Positions 1-8,253 of a stretch of DNA of 64,000 nt are shown here, one piece after another. The stretch is from Fibrivirga algicola. Lineage in GTDB: Bacteria > Bacteroidota > Bacteroidia > Cytophagales > Spirosomataceae. Location: positions 62,001 to 126,000 of the forward strand of contig NZ_WAEL01000006.1 in the NCBI RefSeq assembly GCF_011742925.1, written 5' to 3'. How positions within the stretch are numbered: position 1 is the first letter of the stretch; each line of letters starts with the position of its first letter. The translations under genes were made by a program, and so were the position numbers. The notes beneath the pieces were generated by a model. The model searched no databases. It worked only from the letters and a program-made list of their open reading frames with translations, and had not been told where the DNA came from.

Positions 1-79
1 TTACCTCTCCTTCCTGCCGACTGGCAATGGCATAAATCGTCTTTAAGTAGTTTTCTTCCGTGAACGAAGGGGTCGCCAT
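1..79 (-). CDS. mntR: MntR/DtxR-family metal-dependent regulator (N-terminal 26 codons only)
   Basis: Reading the minus strand from an ATG at 79 gives an open frame that runs off the window edge. It begins MATPSFTEENYLKTIYAIAS, the usual opening of DtxR/MntR winged-helix regulators (the S-EENYLK-IY pattern of helix 1). These proteins bind Mn or Fe and repress metal importers. The gene diverges from an Nramp manganese transporter starting at 282, a classic mntR-mntH pairing, and a palindromic operator candidate lies between them (165-186). A TACATTTG box on the minus strand (135-142) could be its -7 element. Only about a fifth of the protein is visible, so Mn versus Fe specificity rests on the neighbour. 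Confidence 0.85.
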   Translation of the reverse strand, partial: MATPSFTEENYLKTIYAIASRQEGEV

Positions 80-164
80 AGCATCGCAGGTACGTTCTTT
101 CCCGTTTATACAGGTAACGTGAACATATTTAGTACAAATGTAGTTTTTTGGTTAGTAATAATAA

Positions 165-186
165 ATTTTTAGACGAACCTAAAAAT
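165..186. promoter_or_regulatory. candidate MntR operator and mntH -7 box
   Basis: A perfect 8-bp inverted repeat, ATTTTTAG-N6-CTAAAAAT, sits in the divergent mntR-mntH intergenic region. Its size and the TTTAG/CTAAA core resemble DtxR/MntR-family sites. A TAAGTTTG box (186-193), matching the Bacteroidota -7 pattern TANNTTTG, starts exactly at the right edge and points to mntH, so bound regulator would cover the promoter. The palindrome and the box are seen; regulator binding is inferred. Confidence 0.6.
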
Positions 187-196
187 AAGTTTGACA

Positions 197-271
197 TTTG
201 ATAGTTGACGTTGCTCCGCTAACATGCCGATTTAATGCTTAGCAGAGCAATATCAAACCACAAACGTCAAA
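197..271. repeat. intergenic hairpin, GTTGCT-apex family (mntH leader)
   Basis: A 12-bp stem (211-222 with 239-250, one mismatch) closes a 16-nt loop and is extended by looser complementarity outside it (197-210 with 251-271). The apex contains GTTGCTCCGCTAA, a word that recurs in other intergenic hairpins here, and the outer part shares AACCACAAACGTCAA with the hairpin at 58018-58115. It would lie in the mntH 5' leader, just before the ATG at 282. Confidence 0.6.
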
Positions 272-281
272 CCACTTATGT

Positions 282-1595
282 ATGGCCTGGCGGCAGGAAA
301 TCTTTACTCAATCACTACCGGAAGTGCATTCCAGCGTTCACGTACCTACGTCAGCTGGTTTTTTTCGGACGTTAAAAGCGTACCTCGGCCCCGGTTTGAT
401 GGTAGCGGTTGGCTATATGGACCCCGGCAACTGGGCAACTGATATTGCCGGTGGGGCGCAGTTTGGTTATAAGCTGCTATCGGTGGTGATGATTTCCAAC
501 CTGTTTGCCATTCTGTTGCAGCACCTGTCGCTAAAGCTGGGCATAGCTACCGAGCGTGATCTGGCGCAGGCCTGCCGCGATCACTACAGCCGCCCTGTTG
601 GACTGGGTCTGTGGGTGCTGGCCGAAATTGCCATTGCCGCCACCGATCTGGCCGAAGTTATTGGCTCGGCCATTGCGCTGAATCTGCTCTTCGGGATGCC
701 GCTGGCCGTAGGTATTTCCGTTACGGCTGTCGATGTGCTGTTGCTCCTCTGGTTGCAGAACAAGGGATTCCGCGTGATCGAGCTCATTGTGGCGGGTCTG
801 ATCTTTATGATTCTGGCTTGCTTTGCCTACGAGCTGATCGTGTCGCGCCCGGAAGTAAGTGCGATTCTGGGGGGTCTGGTTCCCCGTGCCGAAGTGGTGA
901 CGAACCCGAAGATGCTTTACATTGCCATTGGTATTCTAGGGGCCACCGTTATGCCTCACAACCTGTATCTGCACTCGAGCATTGTACAAACCCGCGATTA
1001 CCCCCGTACCGATACCGGCAAGAAGCAGGCAATCAAATTCGCCACTATCGATTCGTCGGTGTCGCTGTTATTGGCTTTCTTCATCAACGCCGCTATTCTG
1101 ATCCTGGCCGCTGCCGCTTTCCACTTTTCGGGCAATCAGCAGGTCGCCGACATCACCGACGCGCACCGCCTGCTCGACCCGTTGCTTGGTGTTCAACTGG
1201 CTAGTACCATATTTGCTGTGGCACTGCTGGCATCGGGTCAGAACAGCACGCTTACCGGTACGCTGGCCGGGCAGATCGTAATGGAGGGATTCCTGAACCT
1301 CCGCTTGAAACCCTGGGTACGTCGCCTGATCACCCGCCTGATCGCCATTGTACCCGCCTTGATCGTCGCGATCATCTACGGCGAAAAAGGTACAACAGAG
1401 CTCCTCGTTTTTAGTCAGGTCATTCTATCGCTGCAACTTAGCTTCGCCGTAGTGCCGCTTGTGCAGTTCACCGGTGATCGCCTTAAAATGGGCCGTTTCG
1501 TGAATCCCGGCTGGGTACGTTACCTATCCTGGGCCGTGGCTGGTCTGATCATCGCCCTGAATGTATACCTGCTGGTAGAGACGGTGTTAGGATAA
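282..1595 (+). CDS. mntH: Nramp-family Mn2+/H+ symporter MntH
   Basis: This 437-residue polytopic membrane protein imports manganese (and other divalent metals) with protons across the inner membrane. The Nramp metal-binding signatures are both present: DPGN in the first helix (MDPGNWATD, about residues 46-54) and MPHN in the sixth ([12 protein letters not shown], near residue 225). Hydrophobic segments are consistent with about 11 helices, and the length is typical for bacterial MntH. The start at 282 is preferred because an earlier ATG at 278 is out of frame. It diverges from mntR, with a palindrome plus -7 box upstream, so Mn-dependent repression is likely. It converges on the histidine kinase at 1754-4162. 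Confidence 0.95.
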   Translation: MAWRQEIFTQSLPEVHSSVHVPTSAGFFRTLKAYLGPGLMVAVGYMDPGNWATDIAGGAQFGYKLLSVVMISNLFAILLQHLSLKLGIATERDLAQACRDHYSRPVGLGLWVLAEIAIAATDLAEVIGSAIALNLLFGMPLAVGISVTAVDVLLLLWLQNKGFRVIELIVAGLIFMILACFAYELIVSRPEVSAILGGLVPRAEVVTNPKMLYIAIGILGATVMPHNLYLHSSIVQTRDYPRTDTGKKQAIKFATIDSSVSLLLAFFINAAILILAAAAFHFSGNQQVADITDAHRLLDPLLGVQLASTIFAVALLASGQNSTLTGTLAGQIVMEGFLNLRLKPWVRRLITRLIAIVPALIVAIIYGEKGTTELLVFSQVILSLQLSFAVVPLVQFTGDRLKMGRFVNPGWVRYLSWAVAGLIIALNVYLLVETVLG

Positions 1596-1753
1596 GTTGT
1601 GCCGTTTGACGTTGCTTCGCTGACCGTGTTCTTACGAGGGTATTGAGCCATGCAAAGTGCATGGCTATCGGCTTTGCTAGTCGAAGGAAACAACATGGCT
1701 TCGCGAAAGCAACGCGTTATCTATCAATGAAAAATAGGCCAGTGCACCTCTTT
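1596..1753. repeat. convergent intergenic region with hairpins
   Basis: The gap between mntH and the convergent kinase gene holds a GTTGCTTCGCTGA word (about 1611-1623), a 9-bp hairpin AGCCATGCA-AAG-TGCATGGCT (1646-1666) and a small GCTTCGCGAAAGC hairpin near 1694-1706. The first and last carry the apex vocabulary of the intergenic hairpin family described elsewhere. No gene is apparent. A terminator role for both flanking genes is plausible but there is no clean T-run. Confidence 0.45.
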
Positions 1754-4162
1754 TCACACCGGGAGGTATACTGTGAAGGTGGCTCCATGACCCGGCTGAC
1801 TGCTCGCCGTAATAGCACCGCCGTGGCTGGTGACTACCCGTTCGCAGATAGACAGGCCAATGCCCGTGCCAGCATACTCATGCTTACGATGCAGCCGTTG
1901 GAAAGCCTCAAAAATGCGCTGGGCATACTGCGGCTCAAAGCCAATCCCATTATCGACTACATCTAACTGATGATACCAGTCAGCCGGTCGCACCGGTTTT
2001 ACAGTCACCGGTAAATCTGCGTGTGGAACCAGCTGAGCGCGTAACTGAATGAATGGAGTAGTGGCTGGTTGACGAAACTTAAGGGCATTACTGAGCAGAT
2101 TCTGAAACAACTGAACTAGCTGGGTAGCATCGCCCGTAACCGTTGGTAGTGAACCGACGCTGATCCGGGCATTGGTTTCTTCGATAACAAGCTCAAGGTC
2201 GGTCAACACCTGATCTACAACCTGATGCAGCGATACGGGCTGCCGAACGGCCGACTGGGCTGTAATCCGGGAGTAGCTGAGCAGATCCTGAATCAGGTTG
2301 GACATTCGACTGGCGGCGGCCTGCATTCGTTCCAGATACACCCCCTGGCTACCCAGCGCGGCGGCGTACTCGGTACTCAGAAGGTCGCCAAATTGCTGAA
2401 TCTTTCGCAGGGGTTCCTGCAAATCGTGACTGGCTACATAAGCGAACCGCTGTAGGTTCTCGTTAGAACGGGTCAGTAACTCATTGGCTTCTACCAGTTG
2501 TTTATTGGCCATCTTAAGCTCTTCAGTTCGCTGCTCAACCATTTCTTCGATCTTCCTGACTGCGTTGACCTGCTGGGTAATATCCAGCACGCTGCCAATA
2601 AAACGAACGGGTTCGTCCTGCTCATTGAAATAGGCTTTCCCCTTGGCCCTAACCCACCTTACCTGCTGATCGTCAACCCCTACGGTTCGGTATTCCACGT
2701 CATAATCGCCATTACTGACCGACTTGATGAACACATCATTGATGATGTTGACAATGCGCTCCCGATCATCGGGGTGTAGCCCCCTTACAAAGTCTGATTC
2801 ATAGGAAACGGCGTTCTGATGACTAATGCCAAACAGGAGTCGGCAGCGTTCATCCCAGACCATAGTTCCTGCCAGCAGATCCATATCAAAGGTGCCAAGC
2901 TGGGCCGCCTCTTTCGACAACCGGGCTTGTTCAAAAGCCCGCTCAAGAACCAATCGTGCTTCGGCCTGCTCATTTTCACTTTTCTTGCGCGACGTAATAT
3001 CGATGCAGGAACTGATATAACCGGCAAAGGTGCCGTCGGCCTGAAAGCGAGCCACCCCGTTAGCTAGCAGCCATCGGTAGTCTCCCTGCGCATCAAGTAC
3101 TCGGAATTCGCCCGCAAAGGGCCCATGCACCCTGAAAGCCTCCAGATAGATATTGACATAGCCCTCCCGGTCGTCGGGATGAACTAAATCAACCCAGCCA
3201 AACTGAAGTAGATCTGCTATTGGCCTACCCGTTAAGTCAGCCCAGGCCCGGTTGAAATAAATGGCGTTACTGGATTCATCGCCTACCGCAATCAGTAAGT
3301 TAGTACCCTCGGCCATTGTACGGAAGCGCGCCTCGCTTTCTTCCAGCTGTTGGCGCACCAGCACTTGTTCAGTCACATCAATCACCATGTCCATGACGGC
3401 AAAGACGTGTCCCTGATCGTCGAAGATGGGCTGATAAGTGAAGTTGAAATAAAACGTACGCAGTTGGCCATCTATCACTAACTCACAGCGATCTGCAGTG
3501 GCCTGGTAAGGTTTGCCTGTTTTGTAAACTTCGTCCAAAATCTTTAGAAAAGGCTGACCTGCCAACTCAGGGAGCACCTCAATAAGAGGTTTGCCTATCA
3601 CGTCAGGCCCTTTTCCCCAAAACTGGAGAATAGGCGCATTCGCTTCTTCAATAATGAATGTTGGTCCTACAAACAGTCCCGTCGCTACGGGCGCCTGCTC
3701 AATTAGTGACCGAAAGCGCTTTTCCCCCTGCTCCAGTTGCTGCTGGTTAGGCACTGAGTTGGCAACCTCCTGGGCTGCACCTGCAAAACGATACAGTTTA
3801 TGAGCCGGTGTGAAATAACCGGTCCCCCAGAAACGTACCCACCGGAATGTGCCGCTAGCTGTGTTCATCAGACGGCATACCTCGTTGAAGCGTCCGCCTG
3901 ACGTGGGGTTGATAGCTCGGTGAATAGCTGCTATTAATCGGCTGTAATCATCTGGATGTACATACTGGCAAGCCTCGTCGAGAGAGAGTTGCCTGGTTTT
4001 GTTTAAGCCAATCAGTGTCTGACAATGGTCATCGAACAGCACCTGATTGGTTATCAGATCAATTTCCCAGACACCAAGTCCGGCCGCTTGAAGCGCAAAA
4101 TGAATGTCAAGTTGTTGAGCGGAGCTCTTAATATGACTAATAGGCTGCTGGTCGCTGGCCAT
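1754..4162 (-). CDS. multi-PAS cytoplasmic sensor histidine kinase
   Basis: This 802-residue protein has about four PAS-type sensor modules (residues ~20-130, 145-265, 275-395 and 415-530), recognisable from repeated HPDD-R and RWV/RWL-A patterns and from the D-IT-type endings. A HisKA dimerisation domain follows with the phospho-acceptor in SHDLQEPLR (His579), then a HATPase domain with the N-box (NLLSNALKFR, ~688-697), DNGIGF (737-742) and GTGIGL (765-770). No transmembrane segment or receiver domain is visible, so it should sense a cytoplasmic cue such as a small molecule, redox state or light. No response regulator lies nearby, making it an orphan kinase. ATG at 4162 is the natural start. 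Confidence 0.9.
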   Translation of the reverse strand: MASDQQPISHIKSSAQQLDIHFALQAAGLGVWEIDLITNQVLFDDHCQTLIGLNKTRQLSLDEACQYVHPDDYSRLIAAIHRAINPTSGGRFNEVCRLMNTASGTFRWVRFWGTGYFTPAHKLYRFAGAAQEVANSVPNQQQLEQGEKRFRSLIEQAPVATGLFVGPTFIIEEANAPILQFWGKGPDVIGKPLIEVLPELAGQPFLKILDEVYKTGKPYQATADRCELVIDGQLRTFYFNFTYQPIFDDQGHVFAVMDMVIDVTEQVLVRQQLEESEARFRTMAEGTNLLIAVGDESSNAIYFNRAWADLTGRPIADLLQFGWVDLVHPDDREGYVNIYLEAFRVHGPFAGEFRVLDAQGDYRWLLANGVARFQADGTFAGYISSCIDITSRKKSENEQAEARLVLERAFEQARLSKEAAQLGTFDMDLLAGTMVWDERCRLLFGISHQNAVSYESDFVRGLHPDDRERIVNIINDVFIKSVSNGDYDVEYRTVGVDDQQVRWVRAKGKAYFNEQDEPVRFIGSVLDITQQVNAVRKIEEMVEQRTEELKMANKQLVEANELLTRSNENLQRFAYVASHDLQEPLRKIQQFGDLLSTEYAAALGSQGVYLERMQAAASRMSNLIQDLLSYSRITAQSAVRQPVSLHQVVDQVLTDLELVIEETNARISVGSLPTVTGDATQLVQLFQNLLSNALKFRQPATTPFIQLRAQLVPHADLPVTVKPVRPADWYHQLDVVDNGIGFEPQYAQRIFEAFQRLHRKHEYAGTGIGLSICERVVTSHGGAITASSQPGHGATFTVYLPV

Positions 4163-4585
4163 ACATATAGTGTTAACTGATAATTAGTATATACTGACGC
4201 AACAGCTATTTACACACTGCTCGTTGCCGCCATGACTGTAAATTAAACCGTAACTTCTTATTTGTCCGGCACGCGTTGTTGACATCTATAATTTCATAAT
4301 ACTCATTGTTTTCGCCAACCTGATATAAGCCTTTGAGACCAGCGCAAATAGCAACTGCAGCTTGTTGTTGTGCATCGGCGAGATTGTTGACAAGGATAAG
4401 GGTTATATAGCGAGTTGTCTGAATGTATTAGAATAGAGAGTCTGGAACTACTAATTGGCCCGGCAATGAAATAAAAACAGATTAGCTCAGGGAGTTTTCT
4501 TAGTAACTGGTCCGGGGGCACAGGTTATTTGGATTTATAGCTACGCTGCCAATAAAGCTGCGTTTATGAGAAAGTCCCAAATAGC
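4163..4585. other. intergenic stretch with a decayed minus-strand frame
   Basis: Between the kinase start and the small cysteine-rich gene is an AT-richer stretch without a convincing gene. On the minus strand a stop-free frame from about 4430 to 4200 reads like a real protein (it includes VNNLADAQQQAAVAICAGLK and GLYQVGENNEYYEIIDVNN) but has no start codon and follows an in-frame TAA. It is best read as the tail of a decayed gene. The kinase promoter should also lie in the first ~100 bases. Confidence 0.35.
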
Positions 4586-4620
4586 AAAAAAGGCTGACCC
4601 CTTGTCAGGAGCCAGCCTTT
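4586..4620 (-). terminator. Rho-independent terminator of the cysteine-rich gene
   Basis: On the minus strand AAAGGCTG pairs with CAGCCTTT around a G/C-rich interior and is followed directly by a run of T. It sits 27 bases beyond the stop codon of the 39-residue gene at 4648-4767, defining a very short transcript. Confidence 0.75.
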
Positions 4621-4647
4621 GAGTCGTAATAGGTATGCTGTCACTGT

Positions 4648-4767
4648 TTAGTTAGTGCCGCAGCAGTTATCCTTGCAGCAGTCGCACGTGCATTGGCCGC
4701 TGGCGCAGCAGTCGGGCGTGCAGGTACAGGTTTCGGCGCACTGCAGAAGGGCTTCATTCGTAGTCAT
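4648..4767 (-). CDS. 39-residue metallothionein-like cysteine-rich protein
   Basis: A minus-strand ATG at 4767 opens a 39-codon frame ending in TAA at 4648. It encodes 11 cysteines at positions 10, 14, 16, 20, 21, 26, 28, 30, 31, 35 and 36, that is C-x3-C-x-C-x3-CC-x4-C-x-C-x-CC-x3-CC. The N-terminal nine residues (MTTNEALLQ) lack cysteine and the rest is polar, without a signal peptide. Such Cys density is typical of thiolate-cluster metal binders (metallothioneins), though the spacing is not the classical SmtA/BmtA pattern and there is no histidine. A TACATTTG -7-like box at 4823-4830 and a strong terminator at 4586-4620 frame it as a stand-alone gene. Cytoplasmic binding of Zn, Cu or Cd is inferred. 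Confidence 0.75.
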   Translation of the reverse strand: MTTNEALLQCAETCTCTPDCCASGQCTCDCCKDNCCGTN

Positions 4768-4822
4768 GGCTCAGTTAGTTTAAACGTGAACGAGTGATGC
4801 TGATAAACGTAGATCAGCTAAA

Positions 4823-4830
4823 CAAATGTA
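4823..4830 (-). promoter_or_regulatory. candidate -7 box of the cysteine-rich gene
   Basis: Minus-strand TACATTTG matches the Bacteroidota -7 consensus TANNTTTG and lies about 55 bases upstream of the 39-residue gene. No good -33 TTTG is visible at the expected distance. Confidence 0.4.
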
Positions 4831-4950
4831 CAGCCAGACGAACCGGCCTCTTTTACATAATCTGCGGGTCGATTTACACAATTATGGGCTGCTGAAAGCC
4901 TGAATGCGACTGGTGTAATGAGGCCTATGAGAAACAGATGGCAAGCTCTG

Positions 4951-5406
4951 CTATTTAGCCGCAACGTACAATTCATTGAGCAGTGTCCTGGTACGGGAAA
5001 GCTGAATGAATGTACGATCAAAGGCCGCCCTATCTGCAACCGTAGGTTGGCGAACACCAGATTTGGGCTTTGCGTCAAATACTATTGGTAGCACATACTC
5101 GCCAGCGTAAGCGGCTTTCTGATTGGGTAGTTGAGCTGCCAGACGATTTACTTCTTCGATAAAAGCGGTATCGATAGACTCCGTTTTTAGCAACTTGATA
5201 TCGGTTACTTTGCCTTCCTTCGTGATGCTAAAATTGATGTACACCTTCGGCACGCGCTCAGGCAACTGAGCTAATATAGGGTAACGAACAGCTGTTAAGG
5301 ATTGCCGGAAAGAAGGGTCCGTATTTAATGAGGATGCCGCCGTTTGCCCCCAACAAAGAGACACGCTGAAAAGGGTAAGGCCGATAACTGCAACTAAAGT
5401 TTTCAT
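4951..5406 (-). CDS. exported TonB C-terminal-domain protein
   Basis: The 151-residue product starts with a Sec signal peptide (MKTLVAVIGLTLFSVSLCWG, cleaved near residue 20). Residues ~55-115 resemble the TonB C-terminal domain: VYINFSITKEGKVTDIKLLK is the characteristic beta-strand with a G-V-D turn, followed by a helix (FIEEVNRLAAQLP) and a final strand. Full TonB proteins carry an N-terminal membrane anchor and proline-rich spacer, both absent here, so this is a free periplasmic TonB-C module, common in Bacteroidota and of unclear function. It is monocistronic, with a 150-base gap to the next gene in which nothing notable is seen. Confidence 0.7.
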   Translation of the reverse strand: MKTLVAVIGLTLFSVSLCWGQTAASSLNTDPSFRQSLTAVRYPILAQLPERVPKVYINFSITKEGKVTDIKLLKTESIDTAFIEEVNRLAAQLPNQKAAYAGEYVLPIVFDAKPKSGVRQPTVADRAAFDRTFIQLSRTRTLLNELYVAAK

Positions 5407-5556
5407 ACGGTTTGAGCGTTAAATGATTGAAAATGAAACATGAGCAGTAAAGTCATCAACTGTCTGGCAAGATGACTAGACTAATCAAATTCCATAGATA
5501 ACCGTTACATTACCTATCCTATGGGCTGCAAGCCGACCCTCTCAGGCTAAATTCGT

Positions 5557-6540
5557 TTATAGCCCCAACTCGCCGCGTAGGGTACTGTCAGCGGGGGTGT
5601 TGTGGTTCCAATAGTCGGATTTGAGGCTTTTCTGGAGAATAGCGCGTGAGGTCAGCAGCTTGTCTTTGGTTTTGTAAGTGTCTTCCCAACCGGCAATGCG
5701 ATGTGGAAAGGCTGTTTCAAAAACGACCGTTAATTTTCGGTCCGGCGTAGACTCACCCTCTTCTTTATACTCAAGCGTATACGCCTTACAAGGGCCAATT
5801 GCTGCACCAGGTACGTAGGTACGTGTCCAGACAACGCCCTGTGCTGAATCGAGCGTGGCGGTGACAGGCAGCGAAGCAAGCCGTTTGTGGCGAAGGCGCG
5901 CAGCCTGCGTACCGGGAATCAGGTGAATGTCGCCGGTGGGGAGTTTGTCGGGGTTCAGCCGAATGCGGTTCCAGAGTTCATCTTCCAGCAAGGCCTTATC
6001 GACCGTGTACTCTTCGGCTACTTCCTGCTCAAAATAGGACCGCCCCGACACTGCATAGCCGTTGTTTTTGTAGTTCACCTGCACGTAACTCTGTCCGCAC
6101 CATTCCTGTCCCGACGTGGTCACTTTTAAGGTATTAGGAAACTTCGGATTGTCAATTGGCGTAAAAACGGACGTAAACAGCGAGTAGTCGTACACGCCTG
6201 TCACAAAACGCCGGATGTAATTAGTCTTCATCACGGGAATAGCCAGGCTTCGGCTCGCTTCTGACTCCGATTTTACTTGCTTGTCAGTCCGAAAATCCTC
6301 GGTTACAAACACGAGCACGGCTTCACCCGTGCGGGCGGCTCCGTACTGTGCCTGGTCGAGGCGGTACGTATTTAGCTCGGCTTTACCCCCAAACCAGTAG
6401 GCTCGGAATTCGGGCGTCGAAGCGGGTGACGGGGCTGGCGGTGGAGTAAGGTCTTTCTGGTATACGGTGGCTCTCATAAAAACGGCAAAACCCACGGCCA
6501 GCGCCATCACGATATATAAAAAGTTACGTTGAACGAACAT
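5557..6540 (-). CDS. conserved membrane-anchored Bacteroidota protein, unknown function
   Basis: Starting at the ATG at 6540 the product has 327 residues with one N-terminal hydrophobic anchor (FLYIVMALAVGFAVFM) followed by a proline-rich linker (PPPAPSPAS) and a soluble extracytoplasmic domain. The frame is open for 22 more codons upstream, but that would overlap the divergent amidohydrolase and place the anchor internally. I recognise the YWFGGKAELN...EAVLVFVTEDF pattern from a family of Bacteroidota proteins sometimes labelled 'septum formation inhibitor Maf'; nothing here resembles the real Maf pyrophosphatase, so that label should not be transferred. Function unknown. It diverges from the gene at 6605 across a 64-base gap filled by a hairpin. 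Confidence 0.7.
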   Translation of the reverse strand: MFVQRNFLYIVMALAVGFAVFMRATVYQKDLTPPPAPSPASTPEFRAYWFGGKAELNTYRLDQAQYGAARTGEAVLVFVTEDFRTDKQVKSESEASRSLAIPVMKTNYIRRFVTGVYDYSLFTSVFTPIDNPKFPNTLKVTTSGQEWCGQSYVQVNYKNNGYAVSGRSYFEQEVAEEYTVDKALLEDELWNRIRLNPDKLPTGDIHLIPGTQAARLRHKRLASLPVTATLDSAQGVVWTRTYVPGAAIGPCKAYTLEYKEEGESTPDRKLTVVFETAFPHRIAGWEDTYKTKDKLLTSRAILQKSLKSDYWNHNTPADSTLRGELGL

Positions 6541-6551
6541 AGTGTCAGGTA

Positions 6552-6591
6552 TTTGTAGTAGGGATGCAAGATATTGCGTCTCTACTACAAA
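6552..6591. repeat. 18-bp hairpin repeat in a divergent promoter gap
   Basis: Arms 6552-6569 and 6574-6591 (18 bp, two wobble mismatches, 4-nt loop) contain TTGCGTCTCTACTACAAA. Palindromes built on GTAGAGACGCAA are dispersed repeats in several bacterial phyla (from memory). It occupies most of the 64-base gap between two divergent genes. Confidence 0.7.
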
Positions 6592-6604
6592 CCCACTCAT
6601 CATC

Positions 6605-8233
6605 ATGCGCCTTCTTCGCTACATCATTGCTCTCCATTGCGCGTTTCTCTCGGTTCAGCCCCTGGCAGCTCAGGTTCAAAATGCCCCACAGCGTAAGGTG
6701 GGTGAAGGCGGTGGGCCATACAGCCGGCTCATTATTCGGGGCGTTACGCTGATCAACAGCACAGGCGCACCGCCGGTTGGGCCGGTCGATATTGTGGTAG
6801 AGAAAAACCGCATTGCCCAGATTCAGCAGGTGGGCTACCCCGGTGTACCGATCGATCCAAACCGGCGGCCACAGGCCAAAACGGGCGATCGGGAGCTGAA
6901 CTGTGAGGGAATGTACCTTATGCCCGGTATGATCGATATGCACGGTCACATTGGTGGTAAAGACCAGGGCACGCCATCAGAATATGTATTTAAACTGTGG
7001 ATGGGGCATGGGATCACCACCATCCGGGACCCATCGGCGGGTAATGGGCTCGACTGGGTGCTGGAACACCGTGCCAAAAGTGATCGCAACGAGATTGTAG
7101 CGCCGCGCATCAAAGCCTATACGGTTTTTGGGCAGGGTAATAAAGAGACTATTACCACGCCTGAACAGGCTCGCGCCTGGGTACGTCAGAATGCGCAGCG
7201 CGGGGCTGATGGTATCAAGTTTTTTGGGGCCGAACCCGCTGTGTTCAGGGCCGCACTGGACGAGAATAAGAAGCTGGGTTTGCGCTCGGCCTGCCACCAC
7301 GCCCAACTGGAAGTGGCGCGCATGAACGTGCTGGCGACTGCCAAAGCCGGTCTGACGTCAATGGAGCACTGGTACGGGCTTCCCGAAGCGCTCTTTGCCG
7401 ACCGAACCGTGCAGGACTATCCCGCCAATTACAACTATAGCAATGAGCAGGACCGCTTCACCGAGGCGGGTAACCTCTGGCAACAGGCTGCTAAACCCGG
7501 CACCCCCCGCTGGAACGCCGTAATGGATTCGCTGATTCGGATGGATTTTACCCTCGATCCAACTTTCAATATCTATGAAGCCAACCGTGAACTGATGCTG
7601 GCGCGCCGCGCTGAATGGCATGACGATTACACACTGCCCAGCCTATGGCGTTTCTACGGACCAAGCCGTATTTCGCACGGGTCGTATTGGCATGATTGGG
7701 GAACCGAGCAGGAAGTGGCCTGGAAAAAGAATTACCAACTCTGGATGCAATTTATCAATGAGTTTAAAAATCGGGGTGGCCGCGTTACAACGGGCTCTGA
7801 TTCGGGTTTCATTTACCAATTGTACGGGTTCGCCTATATCCGTGAGCTTGAGCTGCTGCGCGAAGCAGGTTTTCATCCACTCGAAGTAATCCGGTCGGCG
7901 ACGATCAAAGGGGCCGAAGCATTGGGCATGGCCGATCAGATTGGCTCAGTTGAAGTGGGAAAGCTGGCCGATTTCGCAATCATGAAAGAGAACCCGCTGG
8001 CGAACCTGAAAACGCTCTATGGAACGGGCGCGATTCACCTCAACGAGAAAAACGAGGTAGAACGGATTGGCGGTGTTACCTACACGGTGAAGGATGGCGT
8101 GGTGTACGACGCCAAACAGCTGCTGGCCGACGTTCGTCAGCTTGTAGCCGATGCCAAGGCGAAAGAAAACTTCGAGATTCGTCAACCGGGCAATCCGGCA
8201 AGACCGGCTAAAGTTAGTTCGGGTCAGAAATAG
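6605..8233 (+). CDS. exported metal-dependent amidohydrolase
   Basis: A 542-residue protein of the amidohydrolase superfamily (imidazolonepropionase/prolidase-like branch). The start at 6605 gives a clean signal peptide (MRLLRYIIALHCAFLSVQPL, cut after AAQ). The metal-binding HxH follows the first strand (GMIDMHGHIGG), with later HH (SACHHAQLE), the EH of SMEHWYG, and the catalytic Asp in TTGSDSGF. The final segment KLADFAIMKENPL is the usual superfamily beta-strand return. It should hydrolyse a C-N bond in the periplasm or outside; the substrate cannot be told. An earlier ATG at 6542 would overlap the hairpin and lacks a signal peptide. Confidence 0.85.
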   Translation: MRLLRYIIALHCAFLSVQPLAAQVQNAPQRKVGEGGGPYSRLIIRGVTLINSTGAPPVGPVDIVVEKNRIAQIQQVGYPGVPIDPNRRPQAKTGDRELNCEGMYLMPGMIDMHGHIGGKDQGTPSEYVFKLWMGHGITTIRDPSAGNGLDWVLEHRAKSDRNEIVAPRIKAYTVFGQGNKETITTPEQARAWVRQNAQRGADGIKFFGAEPAVFRAALDENKKLGLRSACHHAQLEVARMNVLATAKAGLTSMEHWYGLPEALFADRTVQDYPANYNYSNEQDRFTEAGNLWQQAAKPGTPRWNAVMDSLIRMDFTLDPTFNIYEANRELMLARRAEWHDDYTLPSLWRFYGPSRISHGSYWHDWGTEQEVAWKKNYQLWMQFINEFKNRGGRVTTGSDSGFIYQLYGFAYIRELELLREAGFHPLEVIRSATIKGAEALGMADQIGSVEVGKLADFAIMKENPLANLKTLYGTGAIHLNEKNEVERIGGVTYTVKDGVVYDAKQLLADVRQLVADAKAKENFEIRQPGNPARPAKVSSGQK

Positions 8234-8253
8234 GGGAGGTGCCAGCCACCTTC

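Noticed and set aside
4303-4521. 72-codon minus-strand frame beginning MPPDQLLRKL
   Set aside because: Composition unlike protein (runs of Ser, Cys, Thr), no promoter; another frame of the same stretch looks more like a gene remnant.
5557-6540. Annotation as septum formation inhibitor Maf
   Set aside because: No Maf nucleotide-pyrophosphatase motif is present; the label appears to be a propagated error.
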